Notes under the pieces: model-generated
Database searches by the model: none
The model's input: only the letters and a program-made list of their open reading frames with translations
What the model was told of the DNA's origin: nothing
Origin: Dryococelus australis
Lineage: Eukaryota; Arthropoda; Insecta; Phasmatodea; Phasmatidae
Length of the DNA: 64,000 bases
Reading direction: 5' to 3'
NCBI GenBank assembly: GCA_029891345.1
Contig: CM057002.1
Span: 60,626,777-60,690,776 of the forward strand
Position numbers and translations under genes: made by a program
Part shown: piece by piece, positions 1 to 10,489 of the stretch
Numbering within the stretch: the stretch's first letter is position 1
Layout of the letters: the number at the start of each line of letters is the position of its first letter

Positions 1-30
1 CTTCAGGAAAGTTGGAAGTGACCTCGGATG
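1..30 (-). repeat. Repeat family B, edge fragment
   Basis: The first 30 bases (CTTCAGGAAAGTTGGAAGTG then a short tail) match the 30,780-30,812 segment and the reverse complement of the starts of the copies at 21.4 and 23.3 kb. The copy continues off the left edge of the window. Confidence 0.5.
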
Positions 31-280
31 AACTATGATAGCGTAGCGGTGGGCAGCTCACCTGTTGACCGGGGCGAGGACGGAGAGGTGTCACGCACGT
101 TCGGTCGCCGGAGAGTTCGCGAGTGCACTGATAACACAGGAGCCCGCGGAAGTCCGTCCGGCCCTGGCTCCCGTGACGTCAGCAGCGGGAGACCTTGCCA
201 GCGTCCTGTCGCTTGTCATTCAGGACGAACAGCGTCTACTGCACGCCCCTCCTAGCCATCACCACACAACTGCTTCTATG
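31..280. other. GC-rich stretch with a CRE-type palindrome
   Basis: GC-rich, CpG-containing sequence with one TGACGTCA at 174-181. The overlapping open frames here look like chance frames of CpG-rich DNA, with no recognisable protein. It resembles the GC-rich patches at 20.9 and 27.4 kb in composition and CRE content, and like them it is followed by a piece of the hAT-MITE family. It could be a promoter-like region or part of a repeat. Confidence 0.3.
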
Positions 281-284
281 GGCA

Positions 285-450
285 GAGACCTGAAGAATTC
301 GCTGGATTCATTTTAGGACAAGCTAGGATTCGAAACACGTGTGTTTTATATCACTTTAGCTGTTGGTACACACTGTGTTCGACGCCTCCTGGACAAGGCT
401 GGCACAATCGTCGCCTTCCACTGTGACAGCAAACAACCAATGTGCAGCTG
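285..450 (+). repeat. hAT-MITE related fragment
   Basis: The segment GCTGGATTCATTTTAGGACA and what follows is similar to 27,675-27,790, to the element at 28,075 and, on the other strand, to 20.5-20.9 kb. It shows the same internal layout (a TTTAGGACAAG box, then an acacgtgtg-like box). No terminal inverted repeat or target duplication is visible, so it is a fragment. Confidence 0.4.
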
Positions 451-528
451 CTATCTGCATATTTGTACATAAGACTGTAGAGTGTAGCCTGCAGGATATT
501 GAAATCGCGAATTTTTCAGGTCTCTATC

Positions 529-757
529 TATAGACTATTCACGGCAAATTGAGGCATTTTTAATGCATTAACTCCCAATAAATATATTTTATTGCAGCCT
601 CAGACGTTTACTTTTCATAGCGGTGTAATATATACACTGTATTTATTAGTCATATTGCAATGTTTATATTAAAAAGTGGCGGAAAGATAGAAATTATTTG
701 AAAAAGAAAATTTAGCATGGCCTTAAAAAGTGCTCACTATACAGTGAATAACCTATA
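529..757 (+). mobile_element. MITE family A, short subtype
   Basis: Left end TATAGACTATTCACGGCAAA and right end (plus strand) AAAGTGCTCACTATACAGTG followed by aataacctata are diverged inverted repeats. They match the TTCACGGTAAAGTGAGCAC termini found at many sites in this window. The 229-bp interior (a segment near 585-720 with CAATAAATATATTTTATTG) is similar to the copies at 22,681, 23,745 and 35.6 kb. There is no coding capacity. Flanking TATA on both sides suggests a TA-rich target. Confidence 0.6.
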
Positions 758-769
758 GCTGAGTTGAGT

Positions 770-985
770 TGAGAGAGGTCTTGAGAGCCGATAGGATGAA
801 GCGAGGTGGGGGAAAACAGGAGATCACCGAGAAAACCCGCGGACAAGCGTCATCGTCCGGCACGATTCCCACTTGCGAAAATCCAGAAGCGGCCCGCCCC
901 TGGCGGAGGGGGGGGGGGGACCCGGTTCGTCCTGTGGTGGGAGGCGTCAGGTGAGCAGTCTACCCGCTCGACCACCGCGGCCCCA
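770..985 (-). mobile_element. tRNA-derived SINE-1 copy
   Basis: Read on the minus strand, the copy starts with a tRNA-like head (GCCGCGGTGGTCGAGCGGGT at about 985-966) with an A-box-like segment. A conserved core follows that reads on the plus strand as GATCACCGAGAAAACCCGCG and GGCACGATTCCCACTTGCGA. The tail carries the cgatagg/ggtcttgagagccgat block. An internal G run sits at 909-919. At least seven other copies or fragments of the same family occur in the window. Non-coding. Confidence 0.75.
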
Positions 986-1084
986 CCTGCGTCCGGTAGT
1001 GCGTACGGTGTTTGGTTTATTTTTGGTCGGAGATGGTGGGGGAAGGGGTGTTTTCACTATTCCCCACTGCTGCCTCAGTGTGTA

Positions 1085-1506
1085 AAGGCTGTTTACGGCA
1101 AAACGAACACTTTTGAAAGTCCTGCTTAAGATCTACTTGTATGTACGTTGTGTATTCTTCCGCCTTATGTAAAATTAACATTGCCATGGGCCTCGTCACT
1201 TTATTCATGAGTCGGTCAAGTGAAATTGTGAAATTATTAGAAAAGTAAACATTTTACAAATCTGCTCATTTTTACACACTGGAGCGTTTAAAAAAAAGCG
1301 TAAAAAATAGGCTAATTTAAATTATTGTAAATAGTAACCTAAAACATTTTATTCGACGTTAACATATGGAACTACTTTCCATTCATCGTTACCAACTTTA
1401 CCAGGCGCATGCCACTCAGTGTGCCCGTTAAAATAGACACAGACAAGGGCAGTGACATTTTTCTACGGTTGAGTGCAAAAGTGCTCACTTGATCGTGAAC
1501 AGGCTT
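1085..1506 (+). mobile_element. MITE family A, long subtype
   Basis: Left end AGGCTGTTTACGGCAAAACG and right end GTGCTCACTTGATCGTGAAC are the shared terminal inverted repeats. The interior (the 1,120-1,190 segment with agatctacttgta...ttccgccttatgtaaaatta, and the 1,390-1,410 segment with cgttaccaacttt) matches the reversed copy at 17,037-17,470 and parts of 21.9-22.2 kb. The 41-bp minisatellite begins immediately after the right terminus. Confidence 0.65.
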
Positions 1507-1515
1507 GGACACTGT

Positions 1516-2093
1516 GTTTACCTGAAGCCATGTGGCACGGGGTTGGTCGGCGCTTGTTTTACCTGAAGCCATGTGGCACGGGGTTGGTCGGCGCTTGGTT
1601 TACCTGGAGCCATGCGGCACGGGGTTGGTCGACGCTTGTTTTACCTGAAGCCATGCGGCACGGGGTTGGTCGGCGCTTGTTTTACCTGAAGCCATGTGGC
1701 ACGGGGTTGGTCGGCGCTTGTTTTACCTGAAGCCATGTGGCACGGGGTTGGTCGGCGCTTGTTTTACCTGAAGCCATGTGGCACGGGGTTGGTCGGCGCT
1801 TGTTTTACCTGGAGCCATGTGGTACGGGGTTGGTCGGCGCTTGGTTTACCTGGAGCCATGCGGCACGGGGTTGGTCGGCGCTTGTTTTACCTGAAGCCAT
1901 GTGGCACGGGGTTGGTTGGCGCTTGTTTTATCTGAAGCCATGTGGCACGGGGTTGGTCGGCGCTTGTTTTACCTGGAGCCATGCGGCACGGGGTTGGTCG
2001 GCGCTTGGTTTACCTGGAGCCATTCGGCACGGGGTTGGTCGGCGCTTGTTTTACCTGAAGCCATGTGGCACGGGGTTGGTTGGTGCTTGTTTT
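1516..2093. repeat. 41-bp minisatellite, 14 units
   Basis: The unit carries GCCATGTGGCACGGGGTTGG and TTTACCTGAAG. The gccat box recurs at 1,528 and then every 41 bases to 2,061, giving 14 units. Units differ by a few substitutions (gaagcc/gagcc, gtggcac/cggcac). Because 41 is not a multiple of three and units contain few stops, overlapping frames of up to 155 codons stay open; these are not genes. Confidence 0.95.
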
Positions 2094-2099
2094 CTTACA

Positions 2100-3630
2100 G
2101 ACCTGTTAACTGGCTCAGCGTTCACCCGGGCGTGCCCAATAAACTCTAATGCAATTGCGAACATGGCAGAGGTGCACCTGTGCTTGAAGTCTAGCGTCTC
2201 CTAAAATTAATTCGAGTATTTTACCAGTCCCTACCCCTGGGAGATATGGTTCGTAAAAAAAAAAATAACTTAACACTTTGAAGGCTTACGCTCGAGCACA
2301 GAGTAAATAAGAATTAGAGAAGTGAAATACCCGTTTATTACGCAAATTCCAGCCCACACGTGCCACCAAAATGGCGTCGCCAGCCAGCAACATGTCGGAA
2401 CGCCCTTCGTAATTTGAAAACCGTCTGTGTTCTCGTCCGTCGATTGAAAGCGATTCACAACAATCCGCCGTCCATCAATCCTCCTATAAGGTAAAATTTC
2501 TGTTGACAACTAAACATCGTGAACTTTGTTTAATTGTAGATATATTTTGGTTGTAAATACATTTGTTAGGACAGAAACATTTTGCGAAAATATATTTTTT
2601 TTAATGAAGTATTGTTTACATTTTAAATTCCTGAAATTACTACCAAAGATAAATAAACACATATCCGCCGCCTTGCATTTTATTTCAAATGTCGCCACTG
2701 TGGCCCATCCGTCCGTCCAAAGTTCAAGTTTGAGGAATATTTGACGCATAGACGGATAGAAAAAAAGTTCCCCTACGATTGATTGAAGAAACGAAGAAGA
2801 TCTGGTACATTTCCGACAGCAGCGCTTACCTAGCGGCGAAAATGTTTGGCGACCAAACATTTAATAATGATCTTCCCAACCTACAGAGGACGTAATCTTA
2901 AAGCCAATATTACACGATACCTGCTGCCGTACTTGGTTCTTGCACAAGCTTCTACAAGCCCTGGTGCACGACCCGGCCGCTATATGAGCCGCCATGTAAG
3001 ATTCATATTACACGACAGCAGTTGGCGTACTAGTATTTGACACCCTCGGTGGGTGCGCAGTGTGTGGGTTTGTAGTAAGTATGAACCCCATTCGTACAAC
3101 TGCTAACAGTCTAGCTATCACATATTAATATTGCTATATCACCGTTCGCCTTTTAAATAAATCGATTGCTTATACTCCATTCACGCTTTCTTCGGCCATT
3201 TGGAATCGAACCTTTGAAAAATCACCCTAGGCGTAATATGTCAACCCTTTTTTCCAATAACTTGTATCCCACCAATATTTAACACTGTGATTAACTTTAG
3301 AGTACTATATTATTGAATAAATGAAACCTTACCTTAGTATCTTATATAGCTTGTAATATTTATTTCGTATTAAATACGAATTAACAACAGCGAGAGCAGC
3401 GACGTGTTGGCAATAGTCGGTAAGAAATAGTTCTCAGTTACAATCTTTTTTTACCTTTTTTTTATGCACACTGTTTGTAAGGTAAGCGTTGCTAACTGAT
3501 ATACTTGTATTGTTAGATAGCGCTGATGGAAACACATTTCATTGCTGCAGTTAAAAATATCCACGCGAATTCCCGTGTGTAGACTGGTGTTTTTTTTCCC
3601 GTCCGGAATAAAAGTTTAAGAAGCGAAGCA
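2100..3630. other. No gene; repeat fragments
   Basis: AT-rich sequence. The 2,697-2,760 stretch with CCCATCCGTCCGTCC resembles 18.3-18.45 kb. The 2,907-3,025 stretch contains two copies of a tattacacga box (2,910 and 3,008) also seen at 9,545 on the other strand and at 18,275, suggesting MITE ends. I see no coding region. Confidence 0.35.
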
Positions 3631-3641
3631 GAGCGTGTCAC

Positions 3642-3666
3642 TCTCTCTTGTTATCTTTGTCTTTCT

Positions 3667-3723
<57 letters not shown>
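3642..3723. repeat. (CT)n microsatellite
   Basis: Nearly uninterrupted CT dinucleotides from about 3,680 to 3,723, preceded by imperfect CT-rich sequence. Confidence 0.95.
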
Positions 3724-3725
<2 letters not shown>

Positions 3726-4044
3726 GAAGATCGTACCACCTGTGTAGGAAAGGTATACATTTTGTTATTTCTAATTTCAGCATATCTCATACTAATTACA
3801 GTAACAGTAATGATGCCTGAGACTATAATTTACAACTGAAACGAGATTTTATTCCTTAAATACGTATTATATGGTATTTAGATGCAACGACATATTTTAG
3901 ATGCTCGAAGCGCGGGGATGAGGAAGGCCCAAGTAAAGGGGGGTTAGGGGTTTAGGAAGAAAGTGGCCAGACCCCCGCACCATGCTACGTGCCGTACAAA
4001 ACACATTGCCCCTCGTTCCTTGCAGTAGTGACAGACTGTGAACA
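3724..4044. other. No gene recognised
   Basis: AT-rich followed by a GC-richer stretch leading into the Tc1-like fragment. The region just upstream of 4,045 may be the 5' part of that transposon, but no terminal repeat could be matched by eye. Confidence 0.25.
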
Positions 4045-4320
4045 ATGGCGAGTAGCAAGCGGCCCAAGAGGTATAAACGAGTTATACATAGCAAGGAAAG
4101 AGAAGTGATCAGGTGTGTCGTAGAAGCTTGTGATGAAGAGGTAAGGAATAAATGTTTGTTGGTTCCTATCAACAAAGCTGCAAAGTACACGCGAGTAAGT
4201 ACGGCGCCTATCGAGAGAATTCGCAAACAAAGCAGAGATAGACCTGGCGACCCTCAAACAACTCCAGGGAAGCGAAGGCAAGAACATGATGTTTACACTA
4301 TTCACCGTATCTTCTGTTAA
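4045..4320 (+). pseudogene. Tc1/mariner-superfamily transposase, N-terminal fragment
   Basis: A 91-residue open frame starting MASSKRPKRYKRVIHSKERE reads like the start of a widespread arthropod transposase family: a basic segment ending in the 'IHSKEREVI' motif, then a helix-turn-helix-like region (PINKAAKYTRVS, IERIRKQ), then a TPGKRR linker. In the family this part binds DNA, and a DDE catalytic domain follows. Here the frame ends after about 90 residues and the catalytic domain is missing until a separate C-terminal piece at about 4.99-5.46 kb. I read the two as one relic with an internal deletion or insertion. Family placement rests on remembered motifs and is not verified. Confidence 0.5.
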
Positions 4321-4989
4321 GGGTTCCTCGAAACAGGCCGACTCTAAGCCGAGCTCTAGCTCACTACTCAATAGCTTCGTCACCTGTACCACAAGACGCT
4401 TACTAGCATGCTGTCTCGCTGCCGGCGACTCGCCTACACATGACTTTCAGCAGTCAACTTATTTATATTTTAAAGGCACACTAATAAGAAAGAAGTACAG
4501 TTATGTTTCTCGAGATAACTTTTACAATTTCGTATAAAAATTCTGTGGCTGAAACTGTTTCTGAAAGCACCCGTTTTAGCCATTCTTACATCAAAAAAAT
4601 AATTCTTAGAATTTGAATGAAAACATGGTGTTTGGGCGCCATTACAAGATATCCAACTGTTTTGGAATAATGTATTTTTTACTAAACCTTTGTAATACAC
4701 TTCATGCGCCAGCCAGTCAGGGCCCTTATTACATCTGCAATGTGGTGAATCTGTGTTAATTTTCAGTCAATTTGACAGATGAAGATAAATACCTCACGTA
4801 ACAGCACCAAAGGCAAGGTTTATTTTCTTGACTGAACTGGTATGCTTTTGAAATATTGCACCAATAGCAAAGAGTCATCCGTGACTTTTCAGTAATATGC
4901 AAGTATTATCTTCAGTCAAACAAACCATTCAAAAGATTTTGTTTAAAAATTATAAATTTGGTGCAGTAGCTTGGCTACAATGAAAAGGT

Positions 4990-5456
4990 GTATCTTGCAA
5001 CGAAACAACGAGAAAAGCAACTCTCATTGAATTGCTTGAAAACATCGACCAAGAGAGAAAATATTCGCTGTTGACAGGGTATTCCAGCAATATGGCCATA
5101 CTGTACCTAGATTGCCCACTTACATGTGCGATTTCAGTGCCATAGAACTAATCTGGCCTTAGATTAAACGTCATATGAGAGCTCACAACACGACTGGAGA
5201 TTTATCACTGCAGGTGTTACAGATGCTAACAACAGAAGCCGCAGAAGCAGTAACAAAGGAAGACTGTGTGGGATATTGCAGACACGTTGAAGGAATCGAA
5301 GGAAGACTGCATCATGGAGTTAGCAGTAGATGAATTCTTAATCAAAATTGATAGTACAGTGACGACACAGATGATGAAAGCGAAAAAAATTCACACCATG
5401 ACAGCTGCGTTGAGCAAGATGTTTTTAGTGAATGTGATAGCAACATCTCTTGCTTA
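4990..5456 (+). pseudogene. Tc1/mariner-superfamily transposase, C-terminal fragment
   Basis: Translation around 5,090-5,265 gives a YGHTVPRLPTYMCDF motif followed by SAIELIWP. This is the region that in DDE transposases of this family carries the third catalytic acid (usually written ...NPIELIW). An in-frame stop follows IWP. After a frame change the sequence continues as WDIADTLKESKEDCIMELAV and DEFLIKI, like the family's acidic C-terminus. At least two frameshifts and one stop make it non-functional. It lies downstream of, and in the same orientation as, the N-terminal fragment at 4,045. The DD residues that should lie between are absent. Confidence 0.5.
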
Positions 5457-5459
5457 ACT

Positions 5460-6340
5460 CAGCCATTGTAGACATTGAAATTATACTATATCTTACTGAT
5501 ACAGTGTCAATAATTTGTTTTGGTTTATCACTTTTTAATTAGTGAGCTAGGAATAGTTTTACTTTTCCCTAAGATTTCTCAACAACAGTTAATAAACATT
5601 GTTAACAACGCTATGTTGAGACATATCCGTAGTATGTGTTATCAGTTTGTAAAATTGCTATCCACTTTTTTTTTGTATTTTTATTATTAGATACATAATT
5701 TTTATTTTATTTTTACTTACACTATTACATAAATCTTTTTTTGCCGATGCAACTGGAATCATGAATGTTACATGATGTCATTTGACCAATTAATAGTTCT
5801 AATTCCGAATACTTGTAAATAAGTAAATTTAAGCTGAACATTTCAGTATATTTTCCTTTATTTTGACTTTTTGTTCCCCACGCCATAATCTTGGTATCAC
5901 TGGTGATTCTCATAGTAACTGTGTACCATACCATTATACGCTCACATCTTGTTCAGTAATAATTGGTTACAACTGAATATTTGTAGCTCAATATTTTTCA
6001 TTAGTTATGCTTATTTGTTATATCATTATCTTGGGTCGTTTATTGTTGAGTATTATTATCATATCCTAAACATATACTATCAAACTGTGATCAATTGCTA
6101 ATTACTTTGGAGGTTGTTAAATGATTATGTCACAGCAATTTTTAAATTTTGTGTTTTGGAGCGTAATGATTTCTTTATTCTTATTCATAGTCTTTTGTCT
6201 ATTCAATATAATGTGAGTAATTTTAAAGATTTCTAGTATAACACTCGTAATTTAGTGTTGTTAACTATTCATGTTATTAAATTATTTTCATTGGTTTTAC
6301 TTCTGGAACTGCCTCTGGAAAAAAAATATTAGTACACAAA
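5460..6340. other. AT-rich, no gene seen
   Basis: Very AT-rich sequence with no long open frame, no recognisable repeat and no splice-bounded coding segment. Confidence 0.4.
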
Positions 6341-6344
6341 TGTT

Positions 6345-6590
6345 ATGACAGCATGTCGAGGGCCGCGGTTGAGGCAGTGCCAGAGCGTTCGCCTGCCACC
6401 ACTGCGATCCGGGTTCGGTTCCTGGCTATGTAAACCGGGATTTTTGCATATGGCAATCGTGGTTGGTGGGTTATCTCGGGGGTCTCCTGTTTCCTCCAAC
6501 ATTACGTTCAGGCGCTGCTCCATGTCCGTCTTAATTCATCCACACCACATTGGTCCTGAAGACCTCTTATGCTAAGACTCGTCCAAATAT
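6345..6590 (+). mobile_element. tRNA-derived SINE-1 copy
   Basis: Plus-strand copy. The head GGGCCGCGGTTGAGGCAGTG has the A-box-like region and cgggttcggttcctgg gives a B-box-like region. The core follows (accgggatttttgcatatggcaatcgtg, then ggtgggttatctcgggggtctcc) and the tail runs about 6,540-6,575 (cattggtcctgaagacctcttatgct). Non-coding. Confidence 0.75.
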
Positions 6591-6869
6591 ATCGATAGAT
6601 CAATTAATCATTGAGTGTCATAATACTTTATAGTCAGTCAGTTCACATTATCAATTAGCTTGTACATATATTTAAGACAGAATTACAGCGGTTTTTGTAT
6701 TTGTGTATTGAAATGTATGCATATTTGCTGTACTTCAGTGGTAGTAAAGGCAAACATTTACTTAACTGCGCTAGCAAAAAATAAAGACAAAATAAGCAAA
6801 TGACATACAATTGCTATTTTTGGACATTTATATAGAATATAGAGCAACTGGTTAACCAAACAGATCTTC

Positions 6870-7185
6870 AAATATCTTCGGAACAAGAAATCAACAACAA
6901 CCTGGATTCAGGAAGTTAAGAAAGATTTGGGAAGAAACAATATAAGTGAAGAAGAAGCAACAGAGAGAGAAATTTTTAAGAAAAAAGTGTTGAAAAATGG
7001 AAGTATTCCAAGGCAGGAAGGAAAAGAAAACAGGCTGTAAATGGTCCGAGGAGAATAAAAGATACATAGTGAGAAGATGAAGGACTACTGGAGGAAGAAG
7101 AATGAACAACAAAGGACGAAGCATTGACACTGGCTCGTGGTCCCAAGAAGACCCTAACGGAAAAAGAAGAAGAAGAAATTACATA
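6870..7185 (+). pseudogene. LINE (non-LTR retrotransposon) 3' end fragment
   Basis: In changing frames the plus strand reads TWIQEVKKDLGRNNISEEEA, then REIFKKKV, then SEKMKDYWRKKNEQQRTK. This is the lysine-rich C-terminal tail style of RTE/L1-like reverse-transcriptase polyproteins (a 'SERMKxYWxxKK' type ending). It ends in an A-rich tail (aaaaagaagaagaagaaattac, 7,160-7,185), as expected for a retrotransposed 3' end. Stops interrupt the frame. Only about 100 residues remain and no RT or endonuclease motif is present. Assignment is from remembered motif style. Confidence 0.4.
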
Positions 7186-7189
7186 CAGT

Positions 7190-8080
7190 AAGATTGCTTG
7201 AAACTTTAACTCAGTTAGGTTTTGGAAACTTAAAGATTTTAATTATATGTAGAATATTTTTAATTCCTCATTTCGGGAATATTCTACTAACTCTGGCGAA
7301 CAAATAAGTTAACTAACTTCGTAACGATATGTCTATAGATTGTATCATCAACTCCTGCAAACCATATTTTCGCATAATTGTCTCGCTTACTGGTGATGAA
7401 TCTTAATACGTAGTTTAAATAAAATCATGCAATTACAGTGAAACTACTTTATTTATGTTAAATTGCTTTTTGTTGGTAGCATTTGATACTAAGTACAATA
7501 TTTTGCCAAACTGAGCAAAAATATGACTTATTCATTTCTAGTACTGAACGCGATATTAATGTTATCCTCACTCACCTTTGTAATACTTTCGTATTCATGT
7601 CAATACAATTTTTAAAGACATATAGCTGAAAAAATTAATACATCCACGCTTTGCGCCAGACTGAAACCCAGAACATATATTACCGTACGCTGGCGCGCAA
7701 CAAACTATGCTACAAAACAAAAATGTCAGCTATAGACGCGTTGATGTACCTTTCAAACTCTTCTGTTTGAAGTGGCCAGTGGAATGTTTGTAGGATGCGT
7801 AGTACGTCGTTCAACAGTACGCTTTGCTGTCGAAGGGAGGGACGCGACAGGCCAAACCTAAGGTGACCGAGGGGAGCGGGGTGTGAACTAGGACTAGGGG
7901 GTCCAGCCTCACTACGTTTGACGCCAACAGTAGTACAGTTTCATGAATTTTCTTGAAAAGGACGTGATGTCACTACAGTACGAGTGCATTATTTTTAATT
8001 TTGACGACAATTACTGACCGGTTGCAAAAAAATGGCATTTTCTTTACGTGCCGGGATATTATACGCACGTAAAATTCAAT
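7190..8080. other. No gene seen
   Basis: AT-rich to 7,750, then a mixed stretch. No coding region or repeat boundary could be supported. Confidence 0.3.
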
Positions 8081-8084
8081 GATA

Positions 8085-8215
8085 AAAAAATGTTTGGCCC
8101 GGCGGAGTCTTGAACTCATGCCCAAAATCTGAATTTAATTTAGCATGCACCGCAACTTTACCATCATACTACCACTACACTTTTTTCTTCCCCCCCCCCC
8201 CCCCAAGCCCCTTCA
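8085..8215 (-). repeat. tRNA-like/SINE-like fragment with C run
   Basis: The stretch CCCGGCGGAGTCTTGAACTC reads on the minus strand as a B-box-like GAGTTCAAGACTCCGCCGGG, and the following 60 bases resemble a tRNA-like head. A similar arrangement occurs at 18,795-18,870. A pure C run lies at about 8,190-8,204. Confidence 0.35.
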
Positions 8216-8316
8216 TTTGACATTGTCGTGACATTTGATATTGACGAAGCTCTAGTGAGACCGTCCTGCTGACAGGTTCCCAGTGCGACAAGCGAACTGA
8301 GAATCTGCCATGTCGA

Positions 8317-8385
8317 AGGCACCGGGGCGCGAACCCGCGACCCTCCGACTACAGGTCGGCCACCCTACCCCTGAGCTATGAGGGC
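8317..8385 (-). repeat. tRNA-like sequence (probable SINE head)
   Basis: On the minus strand the segment begins GCCCTCATAGCTCAGGGGTA (acceptor-like start plus D-arm/A box), continues through a CCGAC...GTCGG anticodon-stem-like helix, and ends with GGGTTCGCGCCCCGG (T-arm/B box). The 3' acceptor does not pair with the 5' end and the anticodon loop is short or irregular, so it is tRNA-derived rather than a working tRNA gene. Confidence 0.5.
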
Positions 8386-8434
8386 AAGGCTGCCCTCACA
8401 GCTCAGGGGTAGGGTGGCCGACCTGTAGTCGGAG
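8343..8434. repeat. 43-bp near-perfect inverted repeat built on a tRNA-like head
   Basis: The arm at 8,343-8,385 and the arm at 8,392-8,434 are reverse complements at 42 of 43 positions, with a 6-base spacer (AAGGCT). The left arm is the 5' portion of the tRNA-like sequence at 8,317-8,385; the right arm is an inverted copy of it ending at GGAG. Confidence 0.95.
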
Positions 8435-8852
8435 CTCTCACACACGAGGTGTTGAATTTATAGGCTATCGGTTAGGTATGCCTAAACACACTGAATTAAT
8501 TTATTCATAGAGTAAGTATTGTTTAAAGTATTTACAACGGTTTAAAACAGTAATTAAAAGTAGTCATCGCCGAAATTATTTGTCGTCGTATTTTAAATAT
8601 ATTTGAAAGAGTTTCAACCTCACGGAAGTATAATCAAGATGGAGGCGTCCTTTTCGGTTTCTTCATCAACTGGTTTCAATTAGTAGCCACGAGGAGAGCC
8701 CTAAGCGCTGAAACTGCGACGTGATTGGTCAGGTACGAAAGCCGATGTGGAACCTGCCACGAAAAATAGGACGTGTCCAAGTACCAAACCTGGTACGAAA
8801 TCTGGCCGTACAAAGCGGGAAATGCCATGAAGGATGAACACTAGCCGGTATA

Positions 8853-9492
8853 AAGATGGGTTTACGATTGGTTTAACAGAATAAGTTAGTCGTGTGCTTA
8901 AAATATGAATAAATGTGTCGTGTGGGGGTCTTGACGGGTTGTGTGCGTTCTTGGCGTGACTTAAGAGATGGTTATATTTTGTATCTTAAGTACAAGTCGA
9001 GACGAAGTAGCCAATCAGAGTAAAGCGAGAGTTGTTGTTAGCGGGAAACTGTATTTACAACTTGTAATTAGGTTATGTCGTATTTTGAAATCGTATGAAA
9101 GTAATTATTTCAATTGAAATACAGTCCTCAATTTAAAGAATAGTTCATGGTCAGGTTTTTTTTCGTGGAAGAGGTTATTGAATTCGATTTAATGAACCTT
9201 TTCAGATTTATTGATGTAAATGCGTTATGTTGGCATCGACTTCCCATTCTATAAGGTTTCACGAATTTTTTTAAAACTATTACACAAGCAGTGACCACAA
9301 ATAATTAAATATTATTGTCAATTTTTCCAGGTTATTTCGGTTGCTTACATCTCCTACGATTTTCATTGGCTAGACTTAACAGCTGCTAATTCAGTCATAA
9401 ACTGGAAATCGTCTTATAATAATTTTCCGTGTGCTTATCGAGTCATTAAGTACAATTCTTAATTCTTCAGTCTTCAATCGTAAACCCATCTT
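8853..9492. mobile_element. TIR-bounded non-autonomous element, about 640 bp
   Basis: AAGATGGGTTTACGATTG at 8,853-8,870 is matched exactly in inverse orientation at 9,475-9,492. The interior is AT-rich without coding capacity. The flanks at 8,750-8,850 and 9,495-9,560 (a tattacacga box at 9,545) suggest it sits inside another repeat. The superfamily cannot be decided because no clear target duplication is visible. Confidence 0.6.
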
Positions 9493-9712
9493 AACTGCCG
9501 CTATGGCGGACCTTGCATCAGCTTTTATGGAATTCTGTATCGTGTAATATCGCTTTAACGGTGGTAAATGGAAACACAGAGACCAACAGAACCCGTGTTC
9601 CTATGTAGTGATGTCTCTGAGTGACTTGCTTCTAATGTGTCGTGATTGCCTTAAAAATGTGTGCACACCTCGACGCGTAAAGCTTAATTCTAATGAAGTG
9701 TCTACTATAGAA

Positions 9713-10095
9713 TAAGCTGTCCACGGGTAATTCGAATTATTTTAAAATCAACCTTTGATAAACTTCACTGCCACTACCCACGTGCATTTTAATTTGCACA
9801 CTGAATGGCATGCTCCCAGTAAAGTTGGTAAAGCCGAAGAGAAAATAGTTCCGTGTGAGTACTGACATGATACATTTTTCACTTTATGTTTTTTCTAAAT
9901 AGGTAATTGAAGTAAATAGCAAATTCGTAAAATTTTTTGATTTTGTGGCAATTCTACAGATTCACTTGTCCGCCGCACGGATAAAGTGAATAGGCGCATC
10001 GCAATTCTGTGGGGGGAAAATACACACAATGCAATAAAAATAAATCTTAAGCAGCGCTTTAAAAGGTGTTCAGTTTATTGTGAACAGCTCATACG
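9713..10095 (-). mobile_element. MITE family A, diverged long copy
   Basis: Left end AAGCTGTCCACGGGTAATTC and right end GTTCAGTTTATTGTGAACAG correspond to the family A termini. Between them the order of internal boxes (aaagttggtaaag at 9,820, agcaaattcgtaaaa at 9,917, gtccgccgcac at 9,969, ttaagcagcgcttta at 10,050) follows the 17.0-17.5 kb copy, but more diverged. Confidence 0.5.
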
Positions 10096-10147
10096 CGTGA
10101 GTAGTAGGGGTGTGTTCGTTCTAACTCAAAGGGGATGCCGCATTTTT

Positions 10148-10258
10148 ATATCAATGGGTTAAATTTATCGAAAGGGTTAGTCAAAAATTGAAAGGGTTGA
10201 TTAAATTGAAAGGGTTAAATTTAATGAAAGCGTTAAATAGATTGAAAGGGTTAGTTTT
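10148..10258. repeat. Degenerate short tandem repeat (gaaagggttaa-like)
   Basis: The box gaaagggtta, with variants, recurs five to six times about 20-27 bases apart between 10,150 and 10,255. Confidence 0.7.
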
Positions 10259-10415
10259 TAATCGTATCAATTTTTTAAATTATTTTTATTAATTTTTTGT
10301 ATTTAGTGCAAGACTGTACTGAGTGTCTTCTTTCTTTCCTTTTGTGGGTAGCAGCTCTTGTACATCCTCACCCTCTCAGCTCTGGTATTCGATTGAGGTG
10401 TGGCATGTTGGGGAC

Positions 10416-10439
10416 AGTGTGTGTGTGTGTGTGTGTATG

Positions 10440-10478
<39 letters not shown>

Positions 10479-10488
10479 TTGTGTGTGG
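10416..10488. repeat. Compound (GT)n(AT)n(GT)n microsatellite
   Basis: GT dinucleotides, then about a dozen AT dinucleotides, then GT dinucleotides again. Overlapping open frames on both strands are repeat artefacts. Confidence 0.95.
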
Positions 10489-10489
10489 T

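Noticed and set aside
1473..2204. Overlapping open frames of 79-155 codons
   Set aside because: They are translations of the 41-bp minisatellite in rotating frames, with no start context or domain.
3635..3839. Ser/Leu-rich frames
   Set aside because: Encoded by the CT microsatellite; the same holds at 33.5-33.85 kb, 45.06-45.16 kb and the GT/AT repeat at 10.3-10.6 kb.
8317..8385. Functional tRNA gene
   Set aside because: The 3' acceptor strand does not pair with the 5' end, the anticodon stem-loop is irregular, and an inverted copy abuts it. SINE head or pseudo-tRNA is more likely.
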